Positions 33,626 to 47,399 of a DNA stretch of 64,000 nucleotides are shown piece by piece. The first letter of the stretch is position 1; each line of letters begins with the position of its first letter. Location: the NCBI GenBank assembly GCA_035048815.1, contig JAUCBN010000024.1:69501-133500 (forward strand), in the 5' to 3' direction. Origin of the DNA: Abelmoschus esculentus. Taxonomy: Eukaryota > Streptophyta > Magnoliopsida > Malvales > Malvaceae. Both the position numbers and the translations under genes were made by a program. The notes under the pieces were generated by a model that worked only from the letters and a program-made list of their open reading frames with translations, was not told the DNA's origin and did no database searches.

Positions 33626-34393
33626 TAAAATTTAACACATAATTAAATGATAAGTTATATTATATTTATTATAGATATTAAATTGTTATAGAATTAAAAG
33701 CGTAAATATTATAAGTTTTATTTATAACTTAATGAAGGGTAAAATTATAAATATCAATAAATTCAGTTTATATACAGGGGTTAGGGTTCAAGAATTAGGT
33801 TCATTTTTTTTGTTGAGAGAGTTTTATGTTTTTCTAGATCAATATCAAAGAATAAAGATTTCAACATCAAGATTCAAGGTTTTTCAATTTATCGATTAAT
33901 TTAGGTATGTTTTTGCATTCAGTTTATTTATTTTATTATTGTTATTAACGATTTGATATATATAAATCTTAAGTTTTATATTTGAATCCAATATATATTA
34001 ATTCTAATATGAATAACAAACAAATACTAAATAGTTTTTACTTATAATTATCTGTTTATCAGTTCCACTGTTCAAATATGTATCTTCACGTAGTTATATA
34101 TGGTATATAAATTGTAATTGTAAATAATCTTACCCTTTTCAAACTTCAATCTCACGCTACTTACTGTCCGGACGAATTAATCGGCCAGGCCAATACATCT
34201 TTGTTAACCGGCCGTTGTGTGTAAATCCTTTTTTTATTGTTCCTCTGTCGGTTTATTTCGGGCGAGTTTTCATTCGGATCAGGTTTGGGATTTGAAGTGA
34301 AAAAAAGGAAGGAATGAGTCATCAATTCCCAGATAGAAGCGTTCCTATGTAAATTCCACATCAGCTGATTAAATTTTGGATCTTGATTTTTAC
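33626..34393. other. AT-rich intergenic DNA
   Basis: No gene recognised. The sequence becomes less AT-rich from about 34150, ahead of the CULLIN3 fragment. Confidence 0.35.
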
Positions 34394-34760
34394 ATGAATT
34401 CAGGAATGGTTTTTCACAAATTTGGTGAGAAGCTTTACTCTGGACTTGTTACAACTACGACCGCACACCTCAAAGAAATATCAAAAGCTGTACAAGTTGC
34501 CCAAGGTGCTTTGTTTCTTCAAGAGTTGAACAGGAAATGGAATGACCACAACAAGGCATTGCAAACGATTATTGATGTACATGGAGCGGACTTATATTCC
34601 AAAGACCCGCAAAACCCCTGTGCACGAGCTGGGGCTTAACTTGTGGAGGGATCATATCATACATTCAGGCAATTGCAAAATACAGTCAAGGCTTAGGAGC
34701 ACTCTTCTGGAATATTATACATATTGAGCTGGTGATGTTGATAATAGAAAAGGGGAAACA
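34394..34760 (+). pseudogene. CUL3: CULLIN3 N-terminal gene fragment
   Basis: The frame MVFHKFGEKLYSGLV, HLKEISKAVQVAQGALFLQE and LNRKWNDHNKALQ matches the N-terminal part of plant CUL3, the scaffold of BTB-CUL3 ubiquitin ligases. A deletion near 34568 removes about two codons and shifts the frame. The match then continues in another frame as LMYMERTYIP, then KTPVHELGLNLWRDHIIHS. Similarity fades after LRSTLLE. Only about 110 of some 730 family residues are present, with no start-proximal exon and no cullin homology or neddylation domain, so this is a dead fragment. A TTCAG directly before the matching start may be a relic splice acceptor, which would mean the copy came from genomic DNA. Confidence 0.9.
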
Positions 34761-35318
34761 GGTCTCTAGAGCTAAGATATTATTTTTGTATTCGACATTG
34801 AAATATCTATATTGTATTCTTTTTGGTATCACCACTTTTGTGTCGATATAAAGGAGTAGTGGAAGGGTTGGTTCAGTTCAGTTTGGTTCTTTTCTCTGGG
34901 ATAAATCACCTGTTTGGGTCGTCCCCGAAAGGGCCAATCTTGGGCTTAGGGGATTTTCAGATCCTTTCTCTGTTTTTATTTTATTTTCTGAATCATTTCA
35001 ACATGTGACGACTGATGATAGTTTGTTTTTTCTGTCCATCTTCCAACATCTGTTCTGGCCGTATGACAACAATATTATTTTCCTCAGGTTAAATAGCAAC
35101 GATTTTGGTGAGGCCCAAAACGTATTTCCCAACAACTCTGATCCATTTCTCAATAAATTGATGTCTCCTGATTCATATCTTCTCACAGATTTGTGGGCCC
35201 ACGAGTAGTAACACTCTTAATTTATAATTCACAGGGCAGGGCAGGGCAGGTTCAAAAATGTCCATTGCTTGATTTTGGGTGCTCTGAAATTGTGTGTTGT
35301 CAAGTGCAGGCGGAGGCT
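34761..35318. other. intergenic, promoter and 5' UTR of the hydroxylase gene
   Basis: It holds GGGCA repeated three times at about 35235-35249, and a CT/TG-rich stretch before the start codon. No other gene. Confidence 0.4.
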
Positions 35319-36155
35319 ATGGCTTTGGAGATAACAAAGGACGCGGTGTTGGGCAGTTTGATCCCCATCGTTGTGTACTGGGGGTATTCAGGGCTTTACA
35401 CTGTTTTTGGTCATTCTTTAAAAAAGTATAGGTTGCACCCCAAGGAAGATGAAGAGAAGAAGAATCTAGTTGCAAAGCCAACCGTCATCAAAGGTGTCCT
35501 TCGACAACAAGTCTTGACCACCATCATAATGAATCTAGTGCATATGGTATGAACAAAAATCTTGTAAAACTTTGGGAATCTGGGATATTCATTCATTTGA
35601 TTCGTGCAGGCAACAGGAAACGGAGCTTCGTCGGGACACTCGACTTCTCTTATGGTTATAACTCGGCAGATCCTTGTGGCGCTGTTGGTTTTCGATACCT
35701 ACCAATATTTCGTCCATAGATGCTTGCACCAAAACCAGTTTTTGTACAAACACGTTCACTCGAAGCACCATCGCCTGATTGTTAACTATGCCTACGGTGC
35801 TTTCTACAGTCATCCGATAGAAGGGTTTCTCTTAGACATCATCGGCGGTCCATTAGCTGTTTACGTGTCTGGGATGTCACCGTTCACGTCTGCCTTTTTC
35901 ACGTCTTTCTCCATCATCAAATCGGTGGACGACCATAGCGGATTCTGGATTCCCTGGAATCCCCTTCAGATCTTGTTTTCGAACAATGTTGCGTATCATG
36001 ATGTTCATCATCAGCTCTACGGTAGCAAATACAACTTTTCTCAACCCTTCTTTCCTTTTTGGGACAAAATGTTGGGTACATATATGGATTATCGTGTGGA
36101 GACAAGAGAGGGGGGAGGCTTCCGGTTGCGGCCTATTAAACCGAGCAAGGATTAA
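35319..36155 (+). CDS. SBH2: sphinganine C4-hydroxylase-type fatty acid hydroxylase (SBH1/SBH2-like), two exons
   Basis: Exons 35319-35546 and 35610-36155, split in phase 0 by a 63-bp GT-AG intron, code for 257 residues, the usual family length. The di-iron His motifs are all present: HRCLH, HSKHH, and HDVHH followed by QLYGSKYNFSQPFF. N-terminal hydrophobic segments (VLGSLIPIVVYWGYSGLY, and again in exon 2) anchor it in the endoplasmic reticulum. The family adds the C4 hydroxyl to the long-chain base of sphingolipids, giving phytosphingosine, and works on sphinganine or ceramide with cytochrome b5. Identity to the family is clear. Several family positions differ (for example NYAYGAFYSHP and SGFWIPWNP), so a diverged paralogue is possible. 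The start is the first ATG and gives MALEITKDAV. Confidence 0.92.
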
Positions 36156-37199
36156 TCACTGCGCAAAGTTGTAACTTTACTTTGTGGTGAAGTTCGTCGT
36201 AAGAATAACTGTTGACTCCTTTCAGGAGCCGAGTTGAATCAGTTCCCTTGGTTGTTTTAGCAATGTGGGATATTTTAACCACAAATTCAAATACTGCCAA
36301 CAAATTTAAAACACCCAGACCAAAATGATTTTAAAATTGAAATGAATCCCATCAAAATATTTAATTTGTCTAAATTTAGTTGTGTCGAAAATAGACATCA
36401 ACTCTTGTCCCGGTGTATATTTCTGGCCAGTGTCGGTTCATAAAGATGTAAATATGCGCCACCGCAGTCACTGAAACGGGGATATGAATATTTTATAAAT
36501 TTAGTTAATACTGTATATTTTATATATGTTCATCCTGTTTTTATTATATTCATGAATGATATTAAAATTAATATTTTATTAAAATTTTAATTTATTTACT
36601 AATAATTAAGTTTATAAACAAACTCAATTAGTTTAGCTTTACAAATTCTAATTTTTTTTCAAAAATTGAACTCTTTTACTAAAAAAGAATCCACATCTAG
36701 AATTTTTCTTACCGTGAATGAAGAAAAAAATCTCCCTATCTTCCCTGCCATTGTCTTTTTCGATGACAAACAGAGAAAGGAAACCTTTTGATTTGAATGG
36801 TAGATTGGAAATTCAGATCTTTGATGAAATTATAAAACAAAATCACCCAACAAAGTCTGATAAAAAATTTCTTGTACCTAGTAACCATTATATTGGGTTG
36901 TGGTCTAAAAGTTGTTGAGTGGAGAGGCTGATGGTCTTAACAACTACTGGATCGAACATTTTGCAAATACGATCAAAACTAAAAGATAATGCAACTGACA
37001 ACTGTGGACGCATAGAAGCCTTTTAGAACGGTCAAGTCATAATTTAATACAAAACAACCCACTGTGATCCATACTTTGTTACTGAATTTGACTCCGGAAC
37101 AGTCATGAAGCAAAAATTTTCAGGCCACAATATTAATAGGATTCATGTAATCAACTTCCTGCAACAGAGCATGGGCAGCTCAGCTCAGACATCTGCCGA
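36156..37199. other. intergenic between convergent genes
   Basis: The 3' UTRs of the hydroxylase and the PMT gene presumably lie at the two ends. The middle is AT-rich, and the frame at 36718-36918 has no recognisable motif. Confidence 0.35.
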
Positions 37200-40100
37200 T
37201 CACTGTGCGGCGGTTGAGTTTCCATCGACAACCCAATATTGCTTAACAGCAACCAATATCTTCTCAGGAACTAAAGGGCCATCTTCATGGTCAACCATCT
37301 TAGTGTCCCACCTCATTCCTGCTATTATCTTCTTCACTTTAATTAGAACATCAACCTCATCACGGAATATGACTGCACCTTCTGGACGCAAAATTCGGTC
37401 CATCTCCAAGAGAATGTCCTCCAGATTACACCTGCAAACGTTGGAATGGATATATCAAGTTCTAAAGATAAGAAATGGGACGTCAAATAGATCTACAACA
37501 GTGAGATCTTTACAAGTATTTAAAAATCATAGAAATTACAGACTATGGGAGTAATAACAGTATCACATCAAACAAGCATACTGCAATTCAAGTGTCGCAA
37601 TCATAATAAAATGCAGTTACATAGAGCAAAAGAATGAGAACATAACTACTGGCTTTTTTTGCAGAGTATAAGCAGAGCAAGTATGGTAAAACAAATCACA
37701 GCTAAAAGTGAACTCTCTAAAACCAATCAATACTAGACCCAAACAAAAGGAATTCACGTATATTATAATGCTCAAAAGTAATGGAATGCACAATTTAACT
37801 AGGTATACTCACTTGTCCTGGTACAAACTGAAAAGACCATGGGCATGAATGAGATCATACGTCCTCGGGTATGTGGAGAAGGCCTCGCACCTGAACCAGA
37901 CAACAGCAATCAAACCAAGTTCCAGTTATGCCACCATATTAAGTGGATCAGAGTGGTCTAAGGTATAAAATCTTGGTCCAGTTTCTTATATGGCTTAAAT
38001 TTTTATCCTCTCTTGTTGCTTGATCCCTCTCAGGTTTCAAAGCAGATATATGCAATGTAACTTCTTTTTCATTACCTATAAACTTCCTATATACAAAAGA
38101 ATATAGCATACCATTTTAACACTAAAACATTATTTATTCTCAAAGTTTAGTAAAAGCCTTACCAGTCATGGTAGATGCCAATTAATCCACGCTCATATAT
38201 GACACCCAGGGTATCTTTCTCTGCTATGGTGGGCTGCACATTCATAACCCACAATTTGGAAGAATGAAGGGCTGCAGCAAACCCTCCCAACCCAGCATTC
38301 ATGTCCAAAATATTACGATACCGACCAGAATCTATAAGCCTATTGATTTTCTTATAAGCACCAACATGCTTCTTCCACTTATTGTTGTCCTCTTGGTATG
38401 TCTCAACAGAAACTCCAGGAACACTTCCGGTCGCGACTCTAGGAGGGACTGCATATAGCCTCTCTGGGAATGGCGTCAGTTTCCCACCGGCGACTTCCTC
38501 TGGGCTACTAACAGCTGGATAAGGAGTAACACATGCATCCATTTTCTTGTACCTAGTAACCATCACAAGATGAGTTGATTAAAATTAAATTTAAGAACAA
38601 AAAGGAATTAGCTTACTGGGATCCACAAAGCCCATACAATATGAAGGGTAAAAATATATGAACTGGTTTTTTAGAACCCATAAAAGGAATGCAAATAGGT
38701 TCCAAGTCGGGAGTAATGCTTTGCAGGTTTCAACTTCTAATGCTTGAAGCGACAAGGCAACATCTATTACAATTTACAAGATTAACTATGACATAAGTGA
38801 ATATGTGTGAACCTCATTTGAAACCAAGCTTAAACACTGCCAGAGAAGAGGCAATCTACTTCACTGCAATTTTAACATTTCACAAACTGTTCTACTGCTT
38901 GCAACTTAAACAAGAACGAGAAATGCTGTTTTTATTGCAAATTGCATGATTTTAAAAGTTTCAAGCAGAGGTCATACCAGACATCATTAAATTCTCCAGC
39001 CTTGCAGAAACTAGAATCATCTCGCTTACCACGGCAAGCTTCATCATTGACCCTCTTTTGCCAAATGGCAATTTCACCCTTCTCATGTTTCTTCTCCCAA
39101 CAAAGAAGTTTGGCAACATCCTCAATCTTTTGTTGTTCCTCCTGAAGTTCCTTCTTGGGACGCTGCCATGATTTGTAATTGTTCCTCCAATTGATTGGTG
39201 GACCTGATAGCACCCAGTAACCACCAGGTCTAAGAACACGATCAACCTCTTTCATGTACATTCCATCTGCAAATAGATAAAACCATAATTAAGCTCAGTC
39301 CCTCAATTTCTGCTATTAAGAGTTGCCACTAAAGCAACACATAAACAGGCAAAATCTACTTAAAATACCACGACTTTCTAAACTTAATAGGATATGTGAC
39401 TCACCATTTGCTCCCCATGGAATCAAGCAACGAGAACAGTGAGCCATATCAAAAGCTCTAGATGGATACGGCATCTTTATGGTTCCAAGAACGCCAATAA
39501 CAGCAGGTACACCTCTTTCAAGAGCAAATTGAACCTGTGCTTCATGTGAATCTCTTGGAGCAAATGACATGGCAATAACATTTCTACTCCAAAGGTATGC
39601 ACCCCAGCTTGCAACCTACCAAAAAAAGGACCTATTGTTAGATTCAGTACCTACATAGATCACAAAGCAACACACTCCAAGAGTACAAGTAAACAGATCA
39701 ACAAAAGAAACTTTCAAAAGGATGACATACCCCACAACCAGTATCAAGAGCAGTCCTAACTGTCCCATTAGTAATGGGTATAACAGAAGCAAGCTGATTG
39801 ATATACTTGTCTGCCCCTTGTGGAAACTGCGTTCCTCCGCCAGGGAACCTAAACACATTACCCTCATATTGGATCCAATTCTGAATAGCTTTCTCAACAG
39901 TCAAAGCCTTATAAGGGGCATTAGCAAACGGCACGTAATCACGACTCTTAGGCCAAGGAAAAGGGGTCACGTATCCTTTAGGCGCCGGGATAAGACAATG
40001 CAACTTCTCTTCCTCTCTCGGACAATGCCTCTCACGATAGAACATGTTGTCCCTAGGAAAAGTCATGGCGCGCCTTTGATCTTGGCAAGGCGTGTAATCA

Positions 40101-40375
40101 ACGTAACGAGGGTGACAGGGTTCGAAAGATTTGGGCTTTTCGGCTTCATCTACGTTGTCAACTTCACCGGCGTGGTGGGTTTCAAAGTTCAAGTTTGGTA
40201 CGATGTTGCAATCTGCACTATGTTTGGTCACTTCTAAAGCTATATTATCCCCTTTACCGAAACCACTTCTTTGCCACGCTCCCAATATGTAGAAGAAACA
40301 ACACAACCCGACAATAATGAATATTTGAATCGAACTCCTAGTTCTAGCGTCAGCCGAATTCGGTTTCAGTGCCAT
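37200..40375 (-). CDS. PMT2: probable pectin methyltransferase-like protein PMT2 (DUF248 family), six exons
   Basis: Exons in coding order: 39731-40375, 39405-39615, 38978-39266, 38163-38552, 37813-37890 and 37200-37431. Introns are GT-AG, and 1845 nt give 614 residues. Arabidopsis PMT2 is nearly the same length. It is a type II Golgi membrane protein with a short cytosolic tail and a membrane anchor at residues 15-35 (SIQIFIIVGLCCFFYILGAW). The lumenal part has the family signatures PCQDQRRAMTFPRDNMFYRE, RHCP, CLIPAPKGY, the S-adenosylmethionine site LDTGCGVASWGAYLW, and in the second half YRNILDMNAGLGGFAAAL. These proteins are thought to methylate pectin or other wall polysaccharides in the Golgi. 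A 5' UTR intron is visible (acceptor at 40396-40398, donor at 40606-40611). The gene looks intact. Confidence 0.95.
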
Positions 40376-40611
40376 TCTCTTTTTTAAATATTAACCTGCA
40401 ATTAGTTCCCAAAATTTTAGATCCATGTACAACAAGAATGCAAAATCTTTAACATCCAAATATTAGAAAAACGAAGATCATTTTAGTAAACTAGGTAGGA
40501 ACTCATTCTGGTAAATTCTCTTTCTTGAGAAAGAAAGAAGGAATTTTTTTAAATTGGAAAAAAAAAATACATCATGACGAATCAAAATAAACGCAATGTC
40601 AGATAACTTAC

Positions 40612-43600
40612 CAATCGCATCAATGGTAAACAAGATTGAATCTTGTAATGCTTGTGAGATAAGTAGAGGGAATTCTTATAGCAGTGAAAGGAAAGAGACG
40701 TAAATAAACCACTGAGAAGAGATCGAAAACCCTAACCTCTCTAAATTATGGTCAAGAACGAATGAATTGAATATGATGAAGAAAAAAAAGCATCGGACTC
40801 GGAAGAAAATCAAAATAAAGCACACAGACGTTGTGCTCTGCACGTCGCTTGATTAATGGTGACTGGAGCGCGATAAATAGCTATCAAGAAATACCAAAAC
40901 GCAGATCTTTACATATCTTTGTCTGTCGTATTGAATTTCAATTCAAAGATGGAGATTTTAAAATTTAAATCTCCTAAAAGATATTTCCTATTTTGTTTAA
41001 ATAAAAAAGTTTGGTATTCAAGTATTATCTATCGTTATACTTTTTAATTTTATTTTATTTAAGAATAAATAATTTTAAAATTTATATATTTACTTTTAAT
41101 TTTTAATATTTAATATTTTATAAATAAATTCTTAAATTTGTATAATATTTAAGATTAGTGGTCACTTTAAAATTATATATATATATCATCAAATAATTTT
41201 TTAGATTTATCACTAATTTTAATAAAATATAATATTATAAATTAATTTAAATAAAAAATTAATTTTATTTTAATAGTTTAAAATATCGAATCGATAATCA
41301 AATTATAAGATTTTTGAAAAAAACATTAAAGACTCTAACAAAGAAATTATAAGATCTTCTCTTATTGTAGTAACTCTTGTTACTTTTTGAATGAATAAAT
41401 AGTATTTATTTAAAAATTTTCATAAATTTTAATTGTATTGTTTATTTTATTAATAAGTAAAATTTAATTTTTTCATATTACAAATATGTTTTTATTTATA
41501 ATTTGTTTATATATTTTTGTACTATATATGTTTATTTTATTGATTTATATATTATTTAAAACAATAAAATAGAAATTTGAAGTGAAGATAAATCGAAAGT
41601 TTTAGCGATTGTTAGTCTGACAATACTCAATAGGAAACGTTTATGTGACTTTAGAAATTATTGAATAGTTGGAGGATGTATTATCTGAATTAACCCATTC
41701 GTTTTCACCGATTTCCGCGTTTTTGTATGACAACGGGAGGAGTGGCAGACAGGCGGACCACCGACGCGCTATGAAATTGACTGAAACAATGAGGTGGTGA
41801 TGGAGATCAAAGGGTAGGGAGAGCAGCTGTAGACCGTCTGATGAGTGTGGACTGTGGAGGCCGCATCAAATGGTGTGGGATTTAAAGATCAACAAATGTC
41901 GTGGGGCCAGCAGTAGCAGTTAAGGTAAGTAAAACCCGATTTCATTAAATAAATATTTTTTTTATTTAACTTAAAATAAAATTTTGAATAATTTTAATTT
42001 GATTTAAAATTATATAAATTCTATATAACTCAAAAAATTGAACTATAAAAATAAAATTTTGAATAATTTATAAATTTTAATAATTAATAGATTTATTTTT
42101 AAATAAAGTTAGTCTTTTGATTTTTTCTGAAATATATATTCTATATTAATATAAAAATCTGAAATATATCTATACAACATAGGAAGAAATATATGTGTAT
42201 TTTATATAATAAGAGAAAATTGTTTAAACTATAACATGATAAATGATTATAATTAAATTTATATAAAAATTTAAAAATTCGATTTGATTTGATTTCATAA
42301 ACTTGACTTGAATCGGAAAAATCAAATAAAATGTGTGATAATATAATATATCAACTTAATTAACTTTAAGAAAAAATCTTTATTCGATTTGACTTGTTCG
42401 AATGTTTACAGTATCATCCGCCTCTCAATTACGCCATCCATTGTATCAAGGCATTAACTCTATCGAACCCACTGGTTTTGTTTGAGTTTTGAAAAGCTTT
42501 ACATTTGAGACAAAGATTGGTTTTGTAGGGCCCCGTGAGAGATCTTGTTTCCCGAACTCCCAAGTAAGTAGTAACCTCTACCTTTTTCCTTTTTCATTTT
42601 ACCAAATATTAATTTCCTACCCATCCATTTCTACCCGTAGGCCCTATCAATGTAGATGAATAGGATAGGTGGTAGCTCTTTATAAATGAATTTTAATGTG
42701 TTTTCATATGATGAAGTGTTGGATCTAAATCCATATTTGTTTAATCCCAAACGAATCCAACTTATAAAAAAAGTTTGTGCCTCAACGTGGTACATGATGG
42801 TGCACATGAAAGGCTACAGGCAATCAGGCATCGGAAGAGTGAGATCTGGTGGGACTTTTAATTCACACGGACACATCCCACATCCCCTTGTACTGTTACT
42901 GTATTATACTATTATCAGAAAGAGACTCTATACGTAGGAACGTGGGGAGAGACTGCACCGACAGGATTAATTGATCGAAGGAATCAGATTGATATTTTAA
43001 ATGCGTGAAGAGTTTATCATTAGACTCGTGATCGGGGAAATAAAAATTCACCCACAACTGTACAATGTAGTAGCCTGTAGCAGTAAACTAAAGTCTATCA
43101 GATTAGAAAAAATAATATTTTTTTGAAAATTGTAGACTGAGATATATGAATAAAAATGGTTGGCACAGGCAGACTCCGCTGTTCCTGTCAAGAATCATGT
43201 GTGTATCATCATTGATCTGACATGTTCAGGATCATCCATTGGCCTTTGGCTCTGCCCCTGCCCCTGCCCCCCATTACTTTTGAAAGTCTTGTACTGCGTC
43301 AGGGTAAGGGACAGGTGTTGGCAGGATTACCTTTATTTGTAAATTGTAGATTGTAGATCATAGATTAGATTGTTTTTTCTGTTCCAATTTGTAATTTGCA
43401 TGCTGTATCAAACCAAGGAGCTCATCACCCTGTAGGAGTATTTGTTTATTTAAACATGAATGTGTAAAGACTCTAGTTGATGATGGTAGAGAGATCCTAA
43501 CATGACTTGAAAAAGATCGGTGTGGGGGCCTGGGCCTGGCCCTGGGTTAACTTCACTCAGCCTCAGCCCTCAACAAACAAAATGAAACAACAATCCTATT

Positions 43601-44095
43601 CCTATGCAGCATTGCGGGGGGCAGTTCCTGTCAGCCTCCATGGGCAAGGGAAAGGTGCACTCGATTGGGGACATGGATTTAGCAACAAACAGTCATGTGA
43701 TCTGGACAAATAGGAATCATTAAAAAATATTCAAGTGGACAGATGTTGATTTTTGAACGCTTAATAACTAAAAATATATTCATAATGCATAGTAAGCTCT
43801 TAATTAAAAAATATAAATAAAAAAACTTTTAACCATACATAAGCTTAAGAGGACAAGTGCATATAAAGTAAGAATAAGCAAATACTGAACTCTAGTACAG
43901 ATACAAAAAGACAATAATTGAGTTTTCGAATGGGATTGTTCTGGTGCTTGAGCTTGGCTATCCGAACAGTGAAATGCAAGGGCCCAAGGGGAGTGGGTTT
44001 CCAGCAACCTTATCCCCTACTTCGGGACAGCAGAGCAGAGCTCACGCCGCTGCTTGAAAAATCACAAAATACAAACTTTGAATCCAACCGAAACA
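40612..44095. other. 3.5-kb intergenic region between divergent genes
   Basis: The region serves the PMT2-like promoter (left) and the protease promoter (right). It is very AT-rich at 40900-41650 and 41940-42400. CCCCTG-type motifs are tandemly repeated at 43251-43270, and GGGCCT/GGCCCT near 43526-43546. No gene is supported. Confidence 0.4.
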
Positions 44096-47000
44096 ATGGT
44101 TGCGACGATGATTACAAGTGTAGCGCAATGCTGTCTCTCTTCTTCGCCCAGAAGTTTTGCCAAAAAAACTCGCCCCGACAGTCTTCCTAACAGATTAAAC
44201 TTCACCCCGATTACTGGGAGGAAACTGCTTCCACTTTGCTTCTTCAATGCCGGAAAAGACAATCCAAATTTCACAGAAAAGGTCTAATATTTGCACCCAC
44301 ACAATTTTTACCACTTACCCGAGAGCTGTAAAACGCTAATTTTGGTCTTCTTAAATCCCAGGAAGAGACTGAATTGGAGTGGCCAATACTCAAGCGATGG
44401 GAGGTTCCATGGGAGTGGCAAACAGTTTCATTAACTTCACTTGCCTGTGGATTAAGGTGTTTTTATTATTCTTTTCTTTATAAATGTTATTCTCTGTTCT
44501 GAGAATTATTTGTTCCCGTTGCTTGTTTGTTATATTTGGTTAAGAACGAAATTAAAACTTTCCCAGGCAGTTTTATCTTGACAGGATTGTTAGAGACAAC
44601 TGCTATACCTTATCTAGGAATTAATATCCAGGAACTAAGTTTAGACGAGAAGGCTGAAATACTGTTTGTGGATCAAAGGTATGAACTACTACTATCCTGA
44701 ATCGTAGCATCATCACTGCATTGAATTATTGCAGATGATGTCCAAAATGTTTTGTAAGTAATACTTATTAACATTGCCAGTTCAATTTTCCAAATAGGCA
44801 ATTTCTGACTAGTTAGATCATGTTCTAAGCGTAAGTCTTTACTTTTTCTTATCTGATGAGCTATGTTGAAACTTAGGGTCTACTCATAGAATTGAATTGT
44901 AGAATTTGCATTATAAAAAAAATTGCTTTTCAGTTTCTGCCATGTTGTAGTTAAGTATATTATATGGATTGATTTTCTTGATTGTTACACCTTTATTATG
45001 AATTTCAACAGCCTGGACTGGTGGAACTACATTGTAGGGGATTTTCATAAGGTTTAAAAGTGTCTATTTCTTGTTTGCTGTTGTTTTTGCAGCATTACTA
45101 CTATAGTAGTACTTGGAGTTTTGTATGGCATAGCCAACACCTTTGGTCCCCTTCCTGAAGATCTATTCCACTATGGTATCCATTCAGCAAACCTCTTGAT
45201 TGTTTTAATACTGAACAAGGGAATGTTGCATTGTTCAGTTATTCCACATATGAAATTGCATTGCCTCATTCTTTTAGCCTTTTAGGTTATATGAGCATAT
45301 TCATGAAAGGCTGCTAATAAACCTTTCTGAATGTTTTTGATGGTACAGTTGAAAAGCTTATGTTGATGCCTAGTAGTTTTTAATAAAAATCTAAAGCCAA
45401 ACTTGACTGTAATTCTACGAGTGTTATATGCTGGTTTTCAATGTAATATTTTGGTATACTCTTTCAGATTTGAAAGAACCTTTCAATCTAAAGAAAGGAT
45501 GGCTCTTGTGGGCTGTGATTGGTCTTGTTTGTGCTGTTATCGCTATTGGTTTAACCGGGGCTGCCATGACATTGTTTCGTGGGGAGGAGTCTCAAAGGGA
45601 GGTTAGAAATAGTTTCAAAGTATTTGTTATTAACAAAGTATAATCGAGTAAATTCCAGTCGTGTTTGCTTTCGTTTTTAAACATTTGAGAATGAGCTAGA
45701 TGACCTTGCACTCTAAGGAAATTAGAATAACTTCCTTTGCTTTCTAGCATATAATGAAATCTTTATTAACTCTTGGAGCTATTTTGTTCAGACTGATGCC
45801 TTAGTTCGCTTGCTTCCATTGATTGGATCTTCGAGTATCAGGTACTTAGGATGATATGTAACTTATAAGTTTGAGTATTATGCATGTGAAATTCAAGTCG
45901 AATGATCAGGTTGATATCTATTGTAGCACGGCTTGCTTGGTGGGTATCACAGGTGTTCTGGCTCCAGTTCTTGAGGAGACAGTATTTCGAGGGTTTTTTA
46001 TGACATCACTGACAAAGTGGTACTCTTACTTATCCCTATCTTGATAGATTATATGAAGCTCTATTGGCTGTGTTGCCTTATTAGAACTTGTGAACCTGGT
46101 CACTTTCCATTTCTTTTAACTTTGAGGAGAATGGACAATTTTTAAGGACTTCAGAACATTTTCTTGGTACAAAAAACACTCCCTTACTTTCAAAGATGTT
46201 ATTCACCCTATAAAAATAAGTTGCTGGAAATATAATAGAGAAATTAATTTGGGGTGGGTGGCGGAAGCATGAGAAGTGATTTTATAATGAATTCTATAAA
46301 GGCTTTGAAGTTGGAACACTAGAAGAAGATGGATCTAGTCAGTAAGAAAGACATGTTAATTACCAAAGTGTACATTGATCATTTAAATGTAGATACAGAA
46401 TAGGATTTGTGGGATGATATCTTTTAAGTTTGAAACTAGGCTTGCTTGGAACATATAGGGTTGTTAACGGTAATATAATGAAGCATATGTTAAAAAAGTT
46501 TTATCTTTTCTCTTCTTTCTTGATGCTACGTCTGGTACATCAGTAATAACACGAGGAAAAAACTTGATTATTACATGAGTTGTCAGGAGTTTGAAAATAG
46601 TTTATCAAAACATAAAGAAGAATTAGTACAAATCTAAACTCAATATCAGAAATATGAGTAAAAACATTAGTAAAAAATAATACCTATTCAAAGTAAGCAA
46701 TATTTATTCCTTGACTTTATCCAAACTAAGCTATGTGAGTGGTTAAAATTACAAAGTAAGTTTATTGCTATTTCATGTACTAAAATGTACTCAAACATGA
46801 GTAATAAATATTACTTCTACAAACTTAGCATAAAAGTTCTATTTATCAGAAATACACAATTTGATGCTTTCCCCTGTTCTTCATTCAGGGTTCCTACACC
46901 AATTTCTGTAATTATCAGTGCAGCTGCATTTGCACTTGCACATCTCACTCCCGGAGAGTTTCCCCAATTATTTATACTAGGTAACATATGACAAGTATTT

Positions 47001-47399
47001 GTTGATAAAAATTATTGCTCAAGTTCGCCTTTCACAATTGACAAAAGATACATCTGAATAAATGCATATTAATGTATGACAAACCGACAAACTTCTTGAT
47101 ATTTTGTAGGAGCTGCTTTGGGATTTTCGTATGCTCAAACTCGCAATCTGGTGACTCCTATCATAATACATGCTTTCTGGAACTCGGGAGTGATCTTACT
47201 TCTAACCTTTCTTCAGGTAAAATATTCAGTACAGATGATTAATGATTATATAGAAGTTTGCCTGTTGACCGTGATTTTGATTAGGCATCCATAAATGCCA
47301 CAGGCAAAAGTAGAAACTGATTTATCTTTTTTTTTGTGTGTGTGTGTGTGTCTGCAGTTGCAAGGGTATGACATCAAGGAATTGTTACAAGCAGCTTGA
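44096..47399 (+). CDS. chloroplast CPBP-family intramembrane protease (CAAX/Abi type), ten exons
   Basis: Exons: 44096-44281, 44362-44456, 44571-44678, 45093-45175, 45468-45601, 45792-45841, 45927-46019, 46889-46980, 47110-47216 and 47358-47399. They sum to 990 nt, 329 residues, with every phase kept. The N-terminus is Ser/Arg-rich without acidic residues at first, as in a transit peptide. Several membrane spans follow. The three CPBP/Abi motifs are present: EETVFRG (about residues 235-241, candidate catalytic Glu), AFALAHLTPGEFPQLF (His about 268) and IIIHAFWNS (His about 301). It resembles the Arabidopsis CAAX-type protease at At1g14270. Type II CAAX-like plastid members have mostly unknown substrates. 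Exon 10 codes only LQGYDIKELLQAA and follows a TG-repeat and polypyrimidine acceptor. Confidence 0.93.
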
